The notes: a model not told the origin generated them from the sequence alone. Numbered from the stretch's first letter, positions 9,369 through 19,405 are shown. The stretch: DNA of 64,000 bases from Bacteroidaceae bacterium (GCA_902362375.1 CABIVS010000004.1:487304-551303); one strand, 5' to 3'. Made by a program: numbers and translations.

Positions 9369-12344
9369 TTAAAATTTAACCATTAAGTTGAAACCGAAAC
9401 GGCGTGAGCTAGGATTAGCTGTGTATTCTCCATAGTTACCTTCAAGATCATTGCCAAATGAAGTCATTTCGGGATCAATAAATGTATTGCTGGATGGGGT
9501 CCAGATGAATAAGTTATTACCATATGCGGAAACTTTCACTGCCTGAAAAGGTGTTTTGGCCAGCCATCTTTTTGGCAAATCCCAACCTAATACTACAGAG
9601 CGAAGTTTTACATACGATTTATCTACAAGGAAGCAACTTCCCAGATCGGAACCTCCGTCGCCCCAGTATTTATAAATATTAGAACTGGTAATGGGCGTTG
9701 TATTTTCTACGTAAGTAATTTGATCTCCATTTACAATCTTATTTACAGAGTTTGGCACAATAAAAGGATTTCGATCGTTATAAGTAGTCTGGATTGCATT
9801 ACCTGTAAAATAATTAATATCTTTGGTACGTGAATACATGACTCCACCCTGACGGATATCAAAGTCAATACCCAAGCTTAAACCTTTGTATCTCAATGTT
9901 GTAGAAACGCCCATTTGATATTTATTATTCATATCTCCACAGATTCCGAACTCACCAGCTTCAACAGGTAGACCTGTTGAAGAGTTGACAACAACTCGTC
10001 CTTGAGGGTCGCGTTCAGCTACTTGTGCTTTGAATACTCCGACAGGCATTCCTGTAATAGCGTACATACTAGTTCCCCCATTTAATCCATAAATATTTGT
10101 AATACCACCCAGTTCTTCAGGCAAACTGATTACTTTACTCCAATTCTTTGTAAAGTTCCATGTTAGTTCCCAACTGAAATCTTTAGTTCTGATCGGGGTT
10201 CCACTAATTAACAATTCTATACCACGATTTCGTATCTTACCTAAGTTCATGTTTTGCGCTGTATAGCCTGAAGCCGGATCCATGGCTAAAGAAAAAATCT
10301 GTTTGTCAGTATTACGATTATAATAAGAAACATCGAAAGACAAGCGATTTTTGAAGAAAGCCATATTTAAACCGATTTCAGCCTCTGTCGTCATTTCCGG
10401 ACTTAGTGTATTACTACCTAAAATGTTACCTGCCGAATAAGCATTGACACCTCCTAGCGGGAAGGTGAGGTATCCAAAAGGTATTCTATTTGAAGATTGT
10501 GCATATACAGGATTAACCATATACACATCAGCATCATTACCGGTTTTACCCCAGCTGGCACGTATTTTACCAAAAGAAATGATATTGCTTAAATCACTAT
10601 TTAATAATTCGCTGAAAATGAAACTGCCGGTAAAACCCGGATAGAAGAAACTGCGGTTCCCTTTCGGAAGAGTAGAAGACCAGTCGTTACGAGCTGTAAC
10701 TGTCAGATACAGCATGTTTTTCCAAGAACCTTCAAACTGTCCGAACACACCCATCAGACGTCTAAGTTCCAAATGTTGTTCAACAATTGGAGTTTTACCA
10801 GAATTCTTCAAGTTAAACCATGTCGGGATAGTCAAATCGTTTACCTCCGAATATTGGTAAGAGACTTTACGCTCATTTCCATTGAATCCGACTAACGCAT
10901 TGATATTAAAATCACTGATCGGCATATTGAAATTAACCATAATATCTTGATTAATTTCACGACGCCGGGTTATCTGTTCTGTATATTGTCCTGTCTCACC
11001 AGAGAATGGACTACTGGAACCTTGTCCTTCTCCGTTGGGTGTTCCTTCGTAATAAAGAGCATATAAATTAGGTTTTCCTTTATCGCTCTGGCCGGTTGTA
11101 GTATCCAATCCCATACGATATGTGAATTTGAAATATTTCAAGAATTCATAATCTAATTGGAATTTGCCATAAAATCTTTCAGATTCATATTCGTTCAAAT
11201 AATTTTCCAGAATATAATATGGATTCATCACGCCATAAGGAGTATAATAATAGCCCGGAGTGTTAAACGGATCATTCTGGTCTTCCAGCCCTATAATACT
11301 GACATCGCGTGGTGATTGATAGAGGGAGTTCAGCATAGAGAGCCCTTGCCCCGTAGTAGCAAACTTATTTTTCTGATAGGCATAGTTTAATGAAGAAGAA
11401 AATGTTAATGCGCCTACCTTATGGCTGCCACGTGCGGAAAAGGTATATTTGTCATAACTGTCAGCGTCTGTTGGAATCATACCATCGTCGCTAATTTGAG
11501 AGAAAGAAACATAATAATCACTTTTGTCTGTTGCTCCATTAAATGAAAGGCTATTGCTATACCTGAACCCGGCATCAAAAAAGTCTTTAATGTTGTCAGG
11601 CATTGCTACATAAGGCTTCAACTTTTGCGAGTTATTATACACATTTCCCCATAATTGCATTGAACCATCAAAACGAGGTCCCCAAGAACCATTTTCCAAC
11701 TCCGTATGGTTACCGTTCCATCCCATACCAAATTCATTCTGAAATTCCGGTAAACGTAAAATTGTAGACCATTGTACACCGCCATTGTACTCAATACCAA
11801 CACCTTTATTCTTTCGTCCACTTTTCGTTGTGATCATGACTACACCATTTGCAGCACGACTACCATATAAAGCAGTTGCTGCCGCACCTTTTAGAATTGT
11901 CATGTTTGCCACATCATCCGGATTAATAGCGTTTGCTCCATTACCAAAATCATATCCGCTGTTCAAACCATCTGTAGAATATACTGTAGAGTTATTCAAT
12001 GGTACACCATCCACTACATATAATGGTTGATTTGTACCCGATAGTGAACTAACACCACGAATAATTACAGAATTTGAAGAACCAGGATCTGATGAAGTAC
12101 TGGAAATCTGAACCCCCGCAATTTTACCTGCTAAACTTGACATAACATCGGAAGTACGACTCTCCGCAATTTTGTCACCTCCCACAGAAGTCGCAGCATA
12201 CCCTAATGCTTTTTCGGAGCGTTTAATACCCATTGCTGTAACAACAACTTCATCAATTTGCTGGGCATCAGACCTAAGTACTACCTTTAAATTAGATTTG
12301 ATAGCTACTTCTTGAGTCTGCATACCAATGTACGAAATCTGCAA
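9369..12344 (-). CDS. SusC-like TonB-dependent transporter lacking its 5' end (silent cassette B)
   Basis: Transporter body of 991 residues with plug motifs (VIIRGVSSLSGTNQPLYVVDGVP, then TILKGAAATALYGSRAANG) and a barrel ending MVKF. Like cassette A it has no ATG, signal peptide or first half of the N-terminal domain. The frame begins at a TTG just inside crossover site 12331-12359, in the same codon phase as the complete susC. It differs strongly from cassette A and from the 14848 gene after about 35 codons, so the three loci offer three ligand specificities. Inversion between this site and 15049-15077 (about 2.7 kb) would give it promoter, leader peptide and N-terminal domain. Probable counterpart of BT2264 (from memory of gene order). 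Confidence 0.85.
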   Translation of the reverse strand: MQISYIGMQTQEVAIKSNLKVVLRSDAQQIDEVVVTAMGIKRSEKALGYAATSVGGDKIAESRTSDVMSSLAGKIAGVQISSTSSDPGSSNSVIIRGVSSLSGTNQPLYVVDGVPLNNSTVYSTDGLNSGYDFGNGANAINPDDVANMTILKGAAATALYGSRAANGVVMITTKSGRKNKGVGIEYNGGVQWSTILRLPEFQNEFGMGWNGNHTELENGSWGPRFDGSMQLWGNVYNNSQKLKPYVAMPDNIKDFFDAGFRYSNSLSFNGATDKSDYYVSFSQISDDGMIPTDADSYDKYTFSARGSHKVGALTFSSSLNYAYQKNKFATTGQGLSMLNSLYQSPRDVSIIGLEDQNDPFNTPGYYYTPYGVMNPYYILENYLNEYESERFYGKFQLDYEFLKYFKFTYRMGLDTTTGQSDKGKPNLYALYYEGTPNGEGQGSSSPFSGETGQYTEQITRRREINQDIMVNFNMPISDFNINALVGFNGNERKVSYQYSEVNDLTIPTWFNLKNSGKTPIVEQHLELRRLMGVFGQFEGSWKNMLYLTVTARNDWSSTLPKGNRSFFYPGFTGSFIFSELLNSDLSNIISFGKIRASWGKTGNDADVYMVNPVYAQSSNRIPFGYLTFPLGGVNAYSAGNILGSNTLSPEMTTEAEIGLNMAFFKNRLSFDVSYYNRNTDKQIFSLAMDPASGYTAQNMNLGKIRNRGIELLISGTPIRTKDFSWELTWNFTKNWSKVISLPEELGGITNIYGLNGGTSMYAITGMPVGVFKAQVAERDPQGRVVVNSSTGLPVEAGEFGICGDMNNKYQMGVSTTLRYKGLSLGIDFDIRQGGVMYSRTKDINYFTGNAIQTTYNDRNPFIVPNSVNKIVNGDQITYVENTTPITSSNIYKYWGDGGSDLGSCFLVDKSYVKLRSVVLGWDLPKRWLAKTPFQAVKVSAYGNNLFIWTPSSNTFIDPEMTSFGNDLEGNYGEYTANPSSRRFGFNLMVKF

Positions 12345-12359
12345 AGTCTTTGCAGAACT
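12331..12359 (-). repeat. Recombination (crossover) site B of the susC shufflon
   Basis: Identical over 29 bp to site A and, inverted, to site C, with the same 19-bp core inverted repeat. Ten to eleven bp beyond its outer edge lies CAATATATTA (minus strand), as at site A. Sites A and B are in direct orientation with each other and inverted with respect to C. Confidence 0.85.
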
Positions 12360-13001
12360 AAATACAAGTATAATATATTGATTACTAACAATATATACCT
12401 ATTTACTTTCTTGTGACAATAAATCTTTTGTTGTGGTTATTGTGCAGATTATCAATATGTTAAACACCTGTCAAACATATTAAATTGCTGATTTATGATA
12501 CCAGATTTCTATCAAAAATAGGACATAACCTTCTATTAATTAATTGTTTAAGCTCTTATCTTATATGATATAAACTAAAAATTATTTCCATCTTAACGCT
12601 TGAAGATGGGTTTTCTTGTTCTAAATTATATCCAATAATTACTGATTATAATAATATATCCATTAGTAAACAATAACCTATGAAAAAGAAAAACTCCAAA
12701 TGAAAAAATGCATATTTTATTACTGTATATTTTTAAATATGCAGGGGCGGACTCAAATCTTCCTCAAAATCGCAGAGAATATGATTAATGAATATTCATA
12801 TTGGATGATTATATACTTTTTTTATATCAAATAGATTGCATAATTACATATAACTATATCAAAGGAACCATTTGTCATTTATCTGATGAACAAATGGTAG
12901 AACCAGAAATACCGAATTTTAGTAGCTATTAGAGGTCGTCAAGTTTATAAATTAGCTTTTAATCCTCTCCTTTTAAAGAAAGCAAAGGCTTCTCTATGAC
13001 C
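12360..13001. other. Non-coding A+T-rich spacer inside the invertible region
   Basis: No gene is supported here. One minus-strand match to the -7 consensus (TATTTTTG, 12513-12520) faces cassette B but has no obvious -33 partner, and the message would have no usable start, so I do not call it a promoter. Confidence 0.45.
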
Positions 13002-13052
13002 AATGACTCGTTCCATTTAAAGGAACGAGTCATTCCTTTAAATGGGACGAGT
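13002..13052. repeat. Two overlapping, mutually exclusive inverted repeats downstream of the recombinase
   Basis: A perfect 13-bp stem (AATGACTCGTTCC at 13002-13014 with its complement at 13022-13034) overlaps a second 18-bp stem with one mismatch (ACTCGTTCCATTTAAAGG at 13006-13023 with 13035-13052). Only one can form at a time. It lies about 160 bp beyond the stop of the recombinase gene, on its transcript side. It may be a terminator or attenuator of the recombinase message, or a protein-binding site. No long T-run follows on either strand. Confidence 0.6.
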
Positions 13053-13210
13053 AATAATATTCGTAATAATAATGTATATTTAGATTATGTATATGCGTTT
13101 TCGGAACTTATATTGCATATCCTTTCATTTAATTATACACACTTTCTTCTATTAGAGAAAATTATACCTTCCATTTCTAAAACCAAATCTTAAAAACAGA
13201 ACACTTTCGT

Positions 13211-14398
13211 TTAGCCTTTGTGCTTATTATTATTTGAAGAGGCAGTTTTCTCAAGATCACGCACCACTGTAATATCCATTATATTTGCATATACCTGTGT
13301 GGTCTTTACACTTTTATGCCCTAATAGTTTTTGTACAGTAGTTATATTGGCACCATTATATAATAATAAGGTAGCATTTGTATGCCGGGCGGTGTGAAAC
13401 GATACACGTTTATCAATTTTAGCCAGACCTGCCAATATATTTAATTCCTTATTAATATTGGAATTGTCTTTTAACTTGAAAAAACTGTTGAGGTCATCTT
13501 TATAGCGTTGCAATATCTGGATTCCTTTACCTTCAAATAATAAATATAAAGGAAGACGTACTTCCATACCTGTTTTGACAGATTTGTATATTATCCAAGT
13601 CTCCTGATGGAACTCAACAATATTTGCAGAGGTCAGATTAGTAAAATCAGAATATCGTAATCCTGCATAACAACAAAATAAAAATGCATCTTTTGTTTTT
13701 TGCAGTCTCGTATATCTTCCTATCAACTGCAAATTCTCAAATTTGTGCAACTCTTCCGGAGCTAAGTGTGTATGGCTTCCTTCTATACTTTTAATTTTAT
13801 ATTTTCTAAAGGCATACTTCTGTATATCCATATACTCCTTATTTATTGCAACATTAATATATCGTTTCAGATGCTTCATGTGTTTGGCAATAGTATTAAG
13901 GTGATAACCTTTAGATTGCAGGTAATTATCAAAGGAAGACACAAATTCAAATGTCAAATCGGTAAATAATACCTCTTTCTTGAATTCCTGAAGTAATTCA
14001 AGTGTGGAAAGGTGATTTTGACGGGTACTCTCTTTCAAAGAAGAATTAGCTATCTCCTCTTTAAAAAAAGTCAAAAATGACCTTCCGTTGCTTAGGGGTT
14101 TATCAATAGAATTTTTTAATAAATCTAACGATATGGACTTTCCCTGTTGCCATAGTCCAAGTTCTGTTTGCTCAATAGCTGCTATATTTTCATATAACAT
14201 ACGATTCAAAACATTCGCATTAGGATGATTCTTCACCATTTTTCGTTTGGCATCCCACTGTTCCGGTTTGAGATATATTTTGGTGGAGAAATACATCTTT
14301 TTCCTGTTCAGATAGGCTTCTACCTGAACTAATGCCATTCCTCTTTTATTCAATCTCTTCTTTCTGTTAAACACAAGGTTGTAACTGATTTTTTCCAT
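13211..14398 (-). CDS. Tyrosine site-specific recombinase of the susC shufflon
   Basis: A 395-residue tyrosine recombinase that probably catalyses inversion between the crossover sites at 6152, 12331 and 15049. Residues 1-100 form an arm-type DNA-binding domain, 105-205 a SAM-like core-binding domain, and 215-390 the catalytic domain. All catalytic residues are visible: Arg248 (AGLRYSDF), Lys275 (SVKTG), His335 and Arg338 (HTARHT), His361 (LLGHKS) and the nucleophile Tyr370 (QVYA). It lies between sites B and C, so it is itself inside every invertible segment. Recombinases of this type next to susC genes are known to drive SusC/SusD phase variation in B. fragilis and B. thetaiotaomicron (family knowledge); the assignment here rests on position and sites. 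Confidence 0.88.
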   Translation of the reverse strand: MEKISYNLVFNRKKRLNKRGMALVQVEAYLNRKKMYFSTKIYLKPEQWDAKRKMVKNHPNANVLNRMLYENIAAIEQTELGLWQQGKSISLDLLKNSIDKPLSNGRSFLTFFKEEIANSSLKESTRQNHLSTLELLQEFKKEVLFTDLTFEFVSSFDNYLQSKGYHLNTIAKHMKHLKRYINVAINKEYMDIQKYAFRKYKIKSIEGSHTHLAPEELHKFENLQLIGRYTRLQKTKDAFLFCCYAGLRYSDFTNLTSANIVEFHQETWIIYKSVKTGMEVRLPLYLLFEGKGIQILQRYKDDLNSFFKLKDNSNINKELNILAGLAKIDKRVSFHTARHTNATLLLYNGANITTVQKLLGHKSVKTTQVYANIMDITVVRDLEKTASSNNNKHKG

Positions 14399-14731
14399 AC
14401 TTTCATTTTTTAATTAATAATAGAACAAATTAGACGTAATTCTGTGCTATATCAGAGGGGAATAAGCATTAATATCTCTAAAAAATAAATCTTCAAATCA
14501 CTTGGTATTCACAAAACTTTAAATTAAATGCCACTTTTTTATTCGCTTTTTTACGAAAAAAGCAAAAAGAATGGCTTTTAAAGGTGTTTTATGACTAAAA
14601 ACGAGTAAAAGAAATATTAAAAGATGCATTTTGCTCATACAAAGTGTCAATTGCTATTTTAGTAATCAACGCTTTTGATTGAGAAAAATATGCTTATCGG
14701 CATAAATACAGCTTATAAAATAACAAAATGT
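14399..14731. other. Spacer between recombinase and expressed susC
   Basis: A+T-rich and non-coding. It holds a small hairpin (GCTTTTTT at 14545-14552, complement at 14556-14563) and presumably the recombinase promoter facing left, for which I see only imperfect boxes. This stretch and the promoter to its right would move with the inverted segment. Confidence 0.45.
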
Positions 14732-14760
14732 TATATTTGCAACCTTTTTTTATTAATATA

Positions 14761-14791
14761 ATTGCTAGTTTCAGTTTTATTAATATATTTG
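14761..14791 (+). promoter_or_regulatory. Promoter of the expressed shufflon susC
   Basis: A -7 box TATATTTG (14784-14791) has a -33 element ATTG (14761-14764) 19 bp upstream, a good Bacteroides sigma-ABfr promoter, 56 bp before the susC ATG. A second perfect TATATTTG lies at 14732-14739 without a clear -33, and may be an alternative start. This is the only convincing promoter next to the three shufflon susC genes. Confidence 0.65.
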
Positions 14792-14847
14792 CAAATTGTT
14801 AGAGTAAAGATACAAATAATGTAAAGTTAAACTTTAAGAGAGAATTT

Positions 14848-17800
14848 ATGAAAAGAAAATTAATGCTGTTATTGGCATGCCTTTTTGTGGGCATAGGCCT
14901 AGTAACTGCCCAGACTCAAAAGGTCACAGGCGTTGTGATTTCTGAAGAAGACGGGCAGCCAGTTGTTGGCGCTTCTGTGTTAGTAAAAGGTACCACTCTG
15001 GGTACAATCACAGATGTAGATGGTAATTTTAATTTGTCGAACGTACCAAGTTCTGCAAAGACTTTGCAGATTTCGTATATCGGCATGCAGACTCAGGAAG
15101 TGGCGATAAAGCCCAATTTGCGAGTGATTCTCAAATCTGATGCACAGCTAATAGATGAGGTTGTGGTAACCGGATATGGGGTAACTAAAAAAGCGGCATT
15201 TACGGGATCTGCCCAAACGGTGGATAACAAGGACTTGATGAAAAAAACAGATGCAAACTTTATGAAGTCTTTGGAAGGATCAGTTGCTGGTTTACAAGTA
15301 AACAGCTTGACTGGACAACCTGGTGCATATGCTTCTACTACTATTCGTGGGGTCGGTTCAATGAACTCCGGAACTGAACCTTTATATGTAATTGATGGTA
15401 TTGCCATCTACACAGACAAAATGGGAGCTTATAACAAAGCCGGAACAGGGGATATGGCAGCAAGTCCGATGGCTAATATCAATCCTAACGACATTGAGTC
15501 CATCACAGTTTTGAAGGATGCTACAGCAACGGCTATTTACGGAGCTCGTGCAGCGAATGGAGTAATTGTAGTTACTACTAAAAAAGGTAGTCTGGGAAAA
15601 GCGCGTTTTAATGTGAACGCAAAAGTCGGAACTAGCTTTATTGGTAAGATAAATCATGATTACCGTACGACAAATCTGGATAAATACAAAGAAATCTGGA
15701 CTGAAGGACTAACAAATGCAGGATATGACGGTGAAGATGGCATGACTTCTGCTGAATGGCTGAATGCCTATGTTATGGATTGGTATAATGTGGACTTGAC
15801 GCAAAATATCAAGAGTGTGGATTGGCTGAAGGAGATTCTGCAAAATGGTTTTTCACAAGAATATGATATCAGTGCTCAAGGTGGGAATGAAAATTTGCGC
15901 TATTATATTAGTGGAGGATATTTTCAGAATACAGGTATCGTCATCGGAACTGGAATGAAACGCTATAGCGGACGTATTAGTTTAGATGGAAAAAGCGGGC
16001 GGATAGGATATGGACTTTCTGTGAATGGAGCACTCTCCGATATAAACAACACGATGACTGAAAGCCAATATACTAATCCTATTGTAGCAGTATATGACAT
16101 CCGTCCGTTTGAACAGGTGCGCAATGAAGACGGAACATATAATACAAATGTTAATTATAATCCTGTAGCTATTAACGATAAAGAAAAAGGTGATAAACGT
16201 AATCAAAAGCAGATTACATTGGTTGTGAATCCATATTTTACTTATAATATTATTGATGGCTTAACATGGAAGACAAATGCAGGATTGAGCCTGATTGACT
16301 TGGACGAGTTCTTTTACAGTTCAATTTATAATCCTCAATATTCCGGTAGCGGTATGCTTGGTCAAAGAAACCAAGAAAGGGCAACAACCTTAACCATTAC
16401 CAATACCGTAAACTTCAACCGCACTTTCAAAGACATGCATCATTTGAATGTATTGTTGGGACAAGAAGCACAGAAAATATCTTATAGAACAATTTATGCA
16501 GCTGCCAGTGGATATCCTAGTGATGCTGTTTTTGAACTGGACAATGCTTCCAAACCAACAGGGGCGGGATCTTCAACCAAAGCAAGCACTCTTTCTTCAT
16601 TCTTTATGAATGCAGAATATAATTTGAATGATAAATATTATCTGTCAGGCAGTTTCCGTTATGACGGTTCGTCGAGATTTGGTATAAACAACAAATGGGC
16701 TCCTTTCTGGTCTATAGGAGCAAAATACCGTATTTCTAACGAAAGCTTTATGGAAAACACCAAAAGCTGGTTGACAGATTTGACTATCAGAGGTAGTTAT
16801 GGAACTGTAGGTAATCAGGATATTGGTTATTATGCAGCAATGGGATTGTATAATTATGGATATTCTTATAATGGCAAACCTGGAGCTATTCCTTACCAAA
16901 TAGCCAATCCGGATCTTAAATGGGAGACTGTTGCGAAAGCCGATATCGGTATCCATGCTGTTTTCTTCGAAAGACTGACACTCGAAGTAGACTATTATAA
17001 CCAACGGACAAAAGATATGATATTTGATGTACCACTTTCTTACACAACTGGATTCGGGTCTATTCTGAAAAATGTAGGTGAGATGGAAAACAAAGGTATA
17101 GAATTCTTGATTAACGCTAACGTACTTAGAAATAAGGATTTCAGTTGGGATGTTCGTTTCACTGGTACGGCAAATAAAAATAAAATCATAAAACTTGCCA
17201 CAGAAAAACCAATTGAGAATACTCTAACTATCAGAAAAGTTGGCGAAGCATATAATACATTCTATATGCCGGAATATGCAGGAGTGGATCCTGAAACAGG
17301 AGAAGCAATGTGGTATAAAGGACAAGAAGGGGATGAGAAAACAAAAAATGTAAATGAGGCCGGTCAGCGAATTGTAGGTTCCGCCGATCCTAAATTTTAT
17401 GGTGGCTTTGGAATGAATTTCAAATACAAAGGTTTTGACTTCTCTTTTGATACCAGTTTCACCCTAGGAAATAAAGTGTATAACTCCGGATTTGCATTTG
17501 ACATGCAGGTTGGACATTATTTCTTAGGCCCGGTGTCTAACTATGTTTATGACAATCGCTGGCAAAAGCCGGGAGATATAACCGACGTACCCAAATTCGT
17601 AGCTGGAGACAACTCGGGAGCAGAAACTAATTCCAGCCGTTTCTTAATGAACGGTTCTTATTTAAGAATGAAATCCATGGTTTTAGGATATACTCTTCCA
17701 AAGAACCTTATGAATAAAGTGGCTATTGACAATTTAAGAGTTTATATCTCTGCTGACAATTTGTTCACTATCACTGCTAAAGATTTTATAGGATTTGATC

Positions 17801-17883
17801 CACAAACTAGATCTACCGGTATGCAGTCTTGGGCATATCCTGTAGCTAGAAATATCATGTTCGGTCTTAATCTCAGCTTCTAA
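14848..17883 (+). CDS. SusC-like TonB-dependent transporter, complete (expressed member of shufflon)
   Basis: A 1011-residue outer-membrane transporter that imports large ligands with its SusD partner using TonB energy. The signal peptide (MKRKLMLLLACLFVGIGLVTAQ) is followed by a carboxypeptidase-regulatory-like domain (about 26-100), the TonB box region (DEVVVTGYG), the plug (TIRGVGSMNSGTEPLYVIDG) and a barrel ending NLSF. There is no STN domain, so it probably does not signal to an anti-sigma factor. The crossover site C lies at codons 68-77 (SSAKTLQISY); the first 67 codons are a constant leader and the remaining 944 a variable body that can be exchanged with cassettes A and B. It is followed by susD 20 bp downstream. 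Confidence 0.93.
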   Translation: MKRKLMLLLACLFVGIGLVTAQTQKVTGVVISEEDGQPVVGASVLVKGTTLGTITDVDGNFNLSNVPSSAKTLQISYIGMQTQEVAIKPNLRVILKSDAQLIDEVVVTGYGVTKKAAFTGSAQTVDNKDLMKKTDANFMKSLEGSVAGLQVNSLTGQPGAYASTTIRGVGSMNSGTEPLYVIDGIAIYTDKMGAYNKAGTGDMAASPMANINPNDIESITVLKDATATAIYGARAANGVIVVTTKKGSLGKARFNVNAKVGTSFIGKINHDYRTTNLDKYKEIWTEGLTNAGYDGEDGMTSAEWLNAYVMDWYNVDLTQNIKSVDWLKEILQNGFSQEYDISAQGGNENLRYYISGGYFQNTGIVIGTGMKRYSGRISLDGKSGRIGYGLSVNGALSDINNTMTESQYTNPIVAVYDIRPFEQVRNEDGTYNTNVNYNPVAINDKEKGDKRNQKQITLVVNPYFTYNIIDGLTWKTNAGLSLIDLDEFFYSSIYNPQYSGSGMLGQRNQERATTLTITNTVNFNRTFKDMHHLNVLLGQEAQKISYRTIYAAASGYPSDAVFELDNASKPTGAGSSTKASTLSSFFMNAEYNLNDKYYLSGSFRYDGSSRFGINNKWAPFWSIGAKYRISNESFMENTKSWLTDLTIRGSYGTVGNQDIGYYAAMGLYNYGYSYNGKPGAIPYQIANPDLKWETVAKADIGIHAVFFERLTLEVDYYNQRTKDMIFDVPLSYTTGFGSILKNVGEMENKGIEFLINANVLRNKDFSWDVRFTGTANKNKIIKLATEKPIENTLTIRKVGEAYNTFYMPEYAGVDPETGEAMWYKGQEGDEKTKNVNEAGQRIVGSADPKFYGGFGMNFKYKGFDFSFDTSFTLGNKVYNSGFAFDMQVGHYFLGPVSNYVYDNRWQKPGDITDVPKFVAGDNSGAETNSSRFLMNGSYLRMKSMVLGYTLPKNLMNKVAIDNLRVYISADNLFTITAKDFIGFDPQTRSTGMQSWAYPVARNIMFGLNLSF
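15049..15077 (+). repeat. Recombination (crossover) site C, inside the expressed susC
   Basis: The only plus-strand copy of the 29-bp segment, with the core TCTGCAAAGACTTTGCAGA at 15052-15070. It encodes SSAKTLQIS, so recombination here changes the protein only downstream and keeps the frame. Inversion with site A would flip about 8.9 kb, and with site B about 2.7 kb. Confidence 0.87.
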
Positions 17884-17903
17884 AAAAATAACTTTAGAAA
17901 TTT

Positions 17904-19316
17904 ATGACAATGAAGAAAATATTATTTGCTTTATTAACCGGTTGGATGGCAATTTCATTCACCGCATGCGATGACTTCTTGACAGAAACGCCATCAACTT
18001 CTGTTCCGACAGAAGAAGCCTTGGTTACTACCCAAGATTTTCAGAATGCTCTAAATGGTGTATATTACACATTAGGTTCATATCGTTTTCTGGGACGTGA
18101 TGTATTAGCAATTGGAGATGCGCCAACGGATATCACTTCACATTCCGTTGCAACGTCTCATTTCTATGACATCTTCCGCTATCAGATACTGGATACTAAT
18201 TCATACATAGAAGAAATATGGGCATACGGATATTGGGCTATCGACCGTTGTGCACGTATCATTAAAGAAGGTGCTTCATTTAAAGAAGTAACAAAGGGGG
18301 ATCTGGCAGAAGTGGAAGGATGCATCGCTCAAGCCTATGCAATTAAAGCCCTCTGCTCTTTCTATTTGACTAATATGTTCGGTTTGCCATATTCGGAAGC
18401 CAATAAAACGACATTAGGTATCGTGAACGTTACTGAACCCGTTCCTGCCTATTCACAGGTGTCAAGAGTCAGTGTAGAACAAAATTATAGCCTGATTCTT
18501 GATGATATAACGAAAGCTAAAGAATATTATGCTAAAGAAGGTGTTGAAAATGTAGGTAAACAGTATATGAATACGGCTGCAGTTGCTGCACTTGAAGCTC
18601 GCGTAAAACTCTATATGAAAAATTACGAAGGGGCTATTACAGCGGCTCAAGAGGCAATAACCCTAAGTGGCGGTACAATTGTATCAACCAAAGAAGACTA
18701 TAAGAATATGTACACGACATTAGCTGTTTCGACAGAAGACATTTTCTTTATAGCAAAAGCCGAAGATGATTATTTGTCCGCTAATGCTCTGAATACTTTA
18801 TGGAATAAATACGGTTTGTCTATTAACAGCGCAACAATAGCAGAATATTCACCTAATGATATTCGTCTGGCACTTCTTGGCGGTACGTGGACTGGTGGAA
18901 AAATGCGTGGTATTACAACCAATAATCAGATTTCTAATTTGCCGGTTTTCAGACTGCCTGAAATGTATTTAATACAGGCAGAAGCATATGCAAAACAGTC
19001 AACTCCTGATTATGGCAAAGCCAAAGAAAAACTATTGGAAGTAGCTGCAAAAAGAAACCCGGACTTGGATGACAGTGAAATTGCAGAGGATCAAACGGTT
19101 ATTGATGCCATTGATAAAGAAAGAAAATTAGAACTGGTTCAAGAAGGACATCGCTTCTTTGATGCAAGAAGATTAGGCAAAATTATTAGTGTAGCAGATG
19201 GATCGTACACTAATTTCAACATCGCAAAATTTGTGTACCCAATACCTTCTTTTGAAGTCAATTCAGGTTTTGGAGTTATACAAACAGAGGGGTGGAGTAA
19301 TAATCTACCTCGATAA
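17904..19316 (+). CDS. SusD/RagB-family lipoprotein partner of the expressed shufflon SusC
   Basis: A 470-residue SusD-family surface lipoprotein. The signal peptide has lipobox FTAC (Cys22 from the first ATG; the ATG two codons later is also possible). SusD blocks LPVFRLPEMYLIQAEAYA and RKLELVQEGHRFFDARRLG near the C terminus are clear. It is the ligand-capturing lid for the SusC encoded 20 bp upstream. In the present orientation this pair has the promoter. No SusE-like or enzyme gene follows; a hairpin at 19366-19405 ends the transcript, so this set is smaller than sets A and B. Confidence 0.92.
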   Translation: MTMKKILFALLTGWMAISFTACDDFLTETPSTSVPTEEALVTTQDFQNALNGVYYTLGSYRFLGRDVLAIGDAPTDITSHSVATSHFYDIFRYQILDTNSYIEEIWAYGYWAIDRCARIIKEGASFKEVTKGDLAEVEGCIAQAYAIKALCSFYLTNMFGLPYSEANKTTLGIVNVTEPVPAYSQVSRVSVEQNYSLILDDITKAKEYYAKEGVENVGKQYMNTAAVAALEARVKLYMKNYEGAITAAQEAITLSGGTIVSTKEDYKNMYTTLAVSTEDIFFIAKAEDDYLSANALNTLWNKYGLSINSATIAEYSPNDIRLALLGGTWTGGKMRGITTNNQISNLPVFRLPEMYLIQAEAYAKQSTPDYGKAKEKLLEVAAKRNPDLDDSEIAEDQTVIDAIDKERKLELVQEGHRFFDARRLGKIISVADGSYTNFNIAKFVYPIPSFEVNSGFGVIQTEGWSNNLPR

Positions 19317-19365
19317 TACTTTTTAAAATTGTCTTTAATATAAGGATCAGTTTTAAGTAAAAGAT

Positions 19366-19405
19366 GAGACCTGCAAATTTTGAGTCAATCGAATTTGCAG
19401 GCCTC
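19366..19405 (+). terminator. Terminator-like hairpin after the expressed SusC/SusD pair
   Basis: A 14-bp stem with one mismatch (GAGACCTGCAAATT at 19366-19379, complement at 19392-19405) and a 12-base loop. It is followed by an A/T-rich stretch without a clean T-run. It closes the shufflon operon 50 bp after its last stop. The remaining intergenic bases to 19549 hold nothing I can name. Confidence 0.6.

Noticed and set aside
12513..12520. TATTTTTG as promoter for silent cassette B
   Set aside because: It matches the loose -7 consensus but has no -33 element, and the message would lack a start codon and signal peptide.
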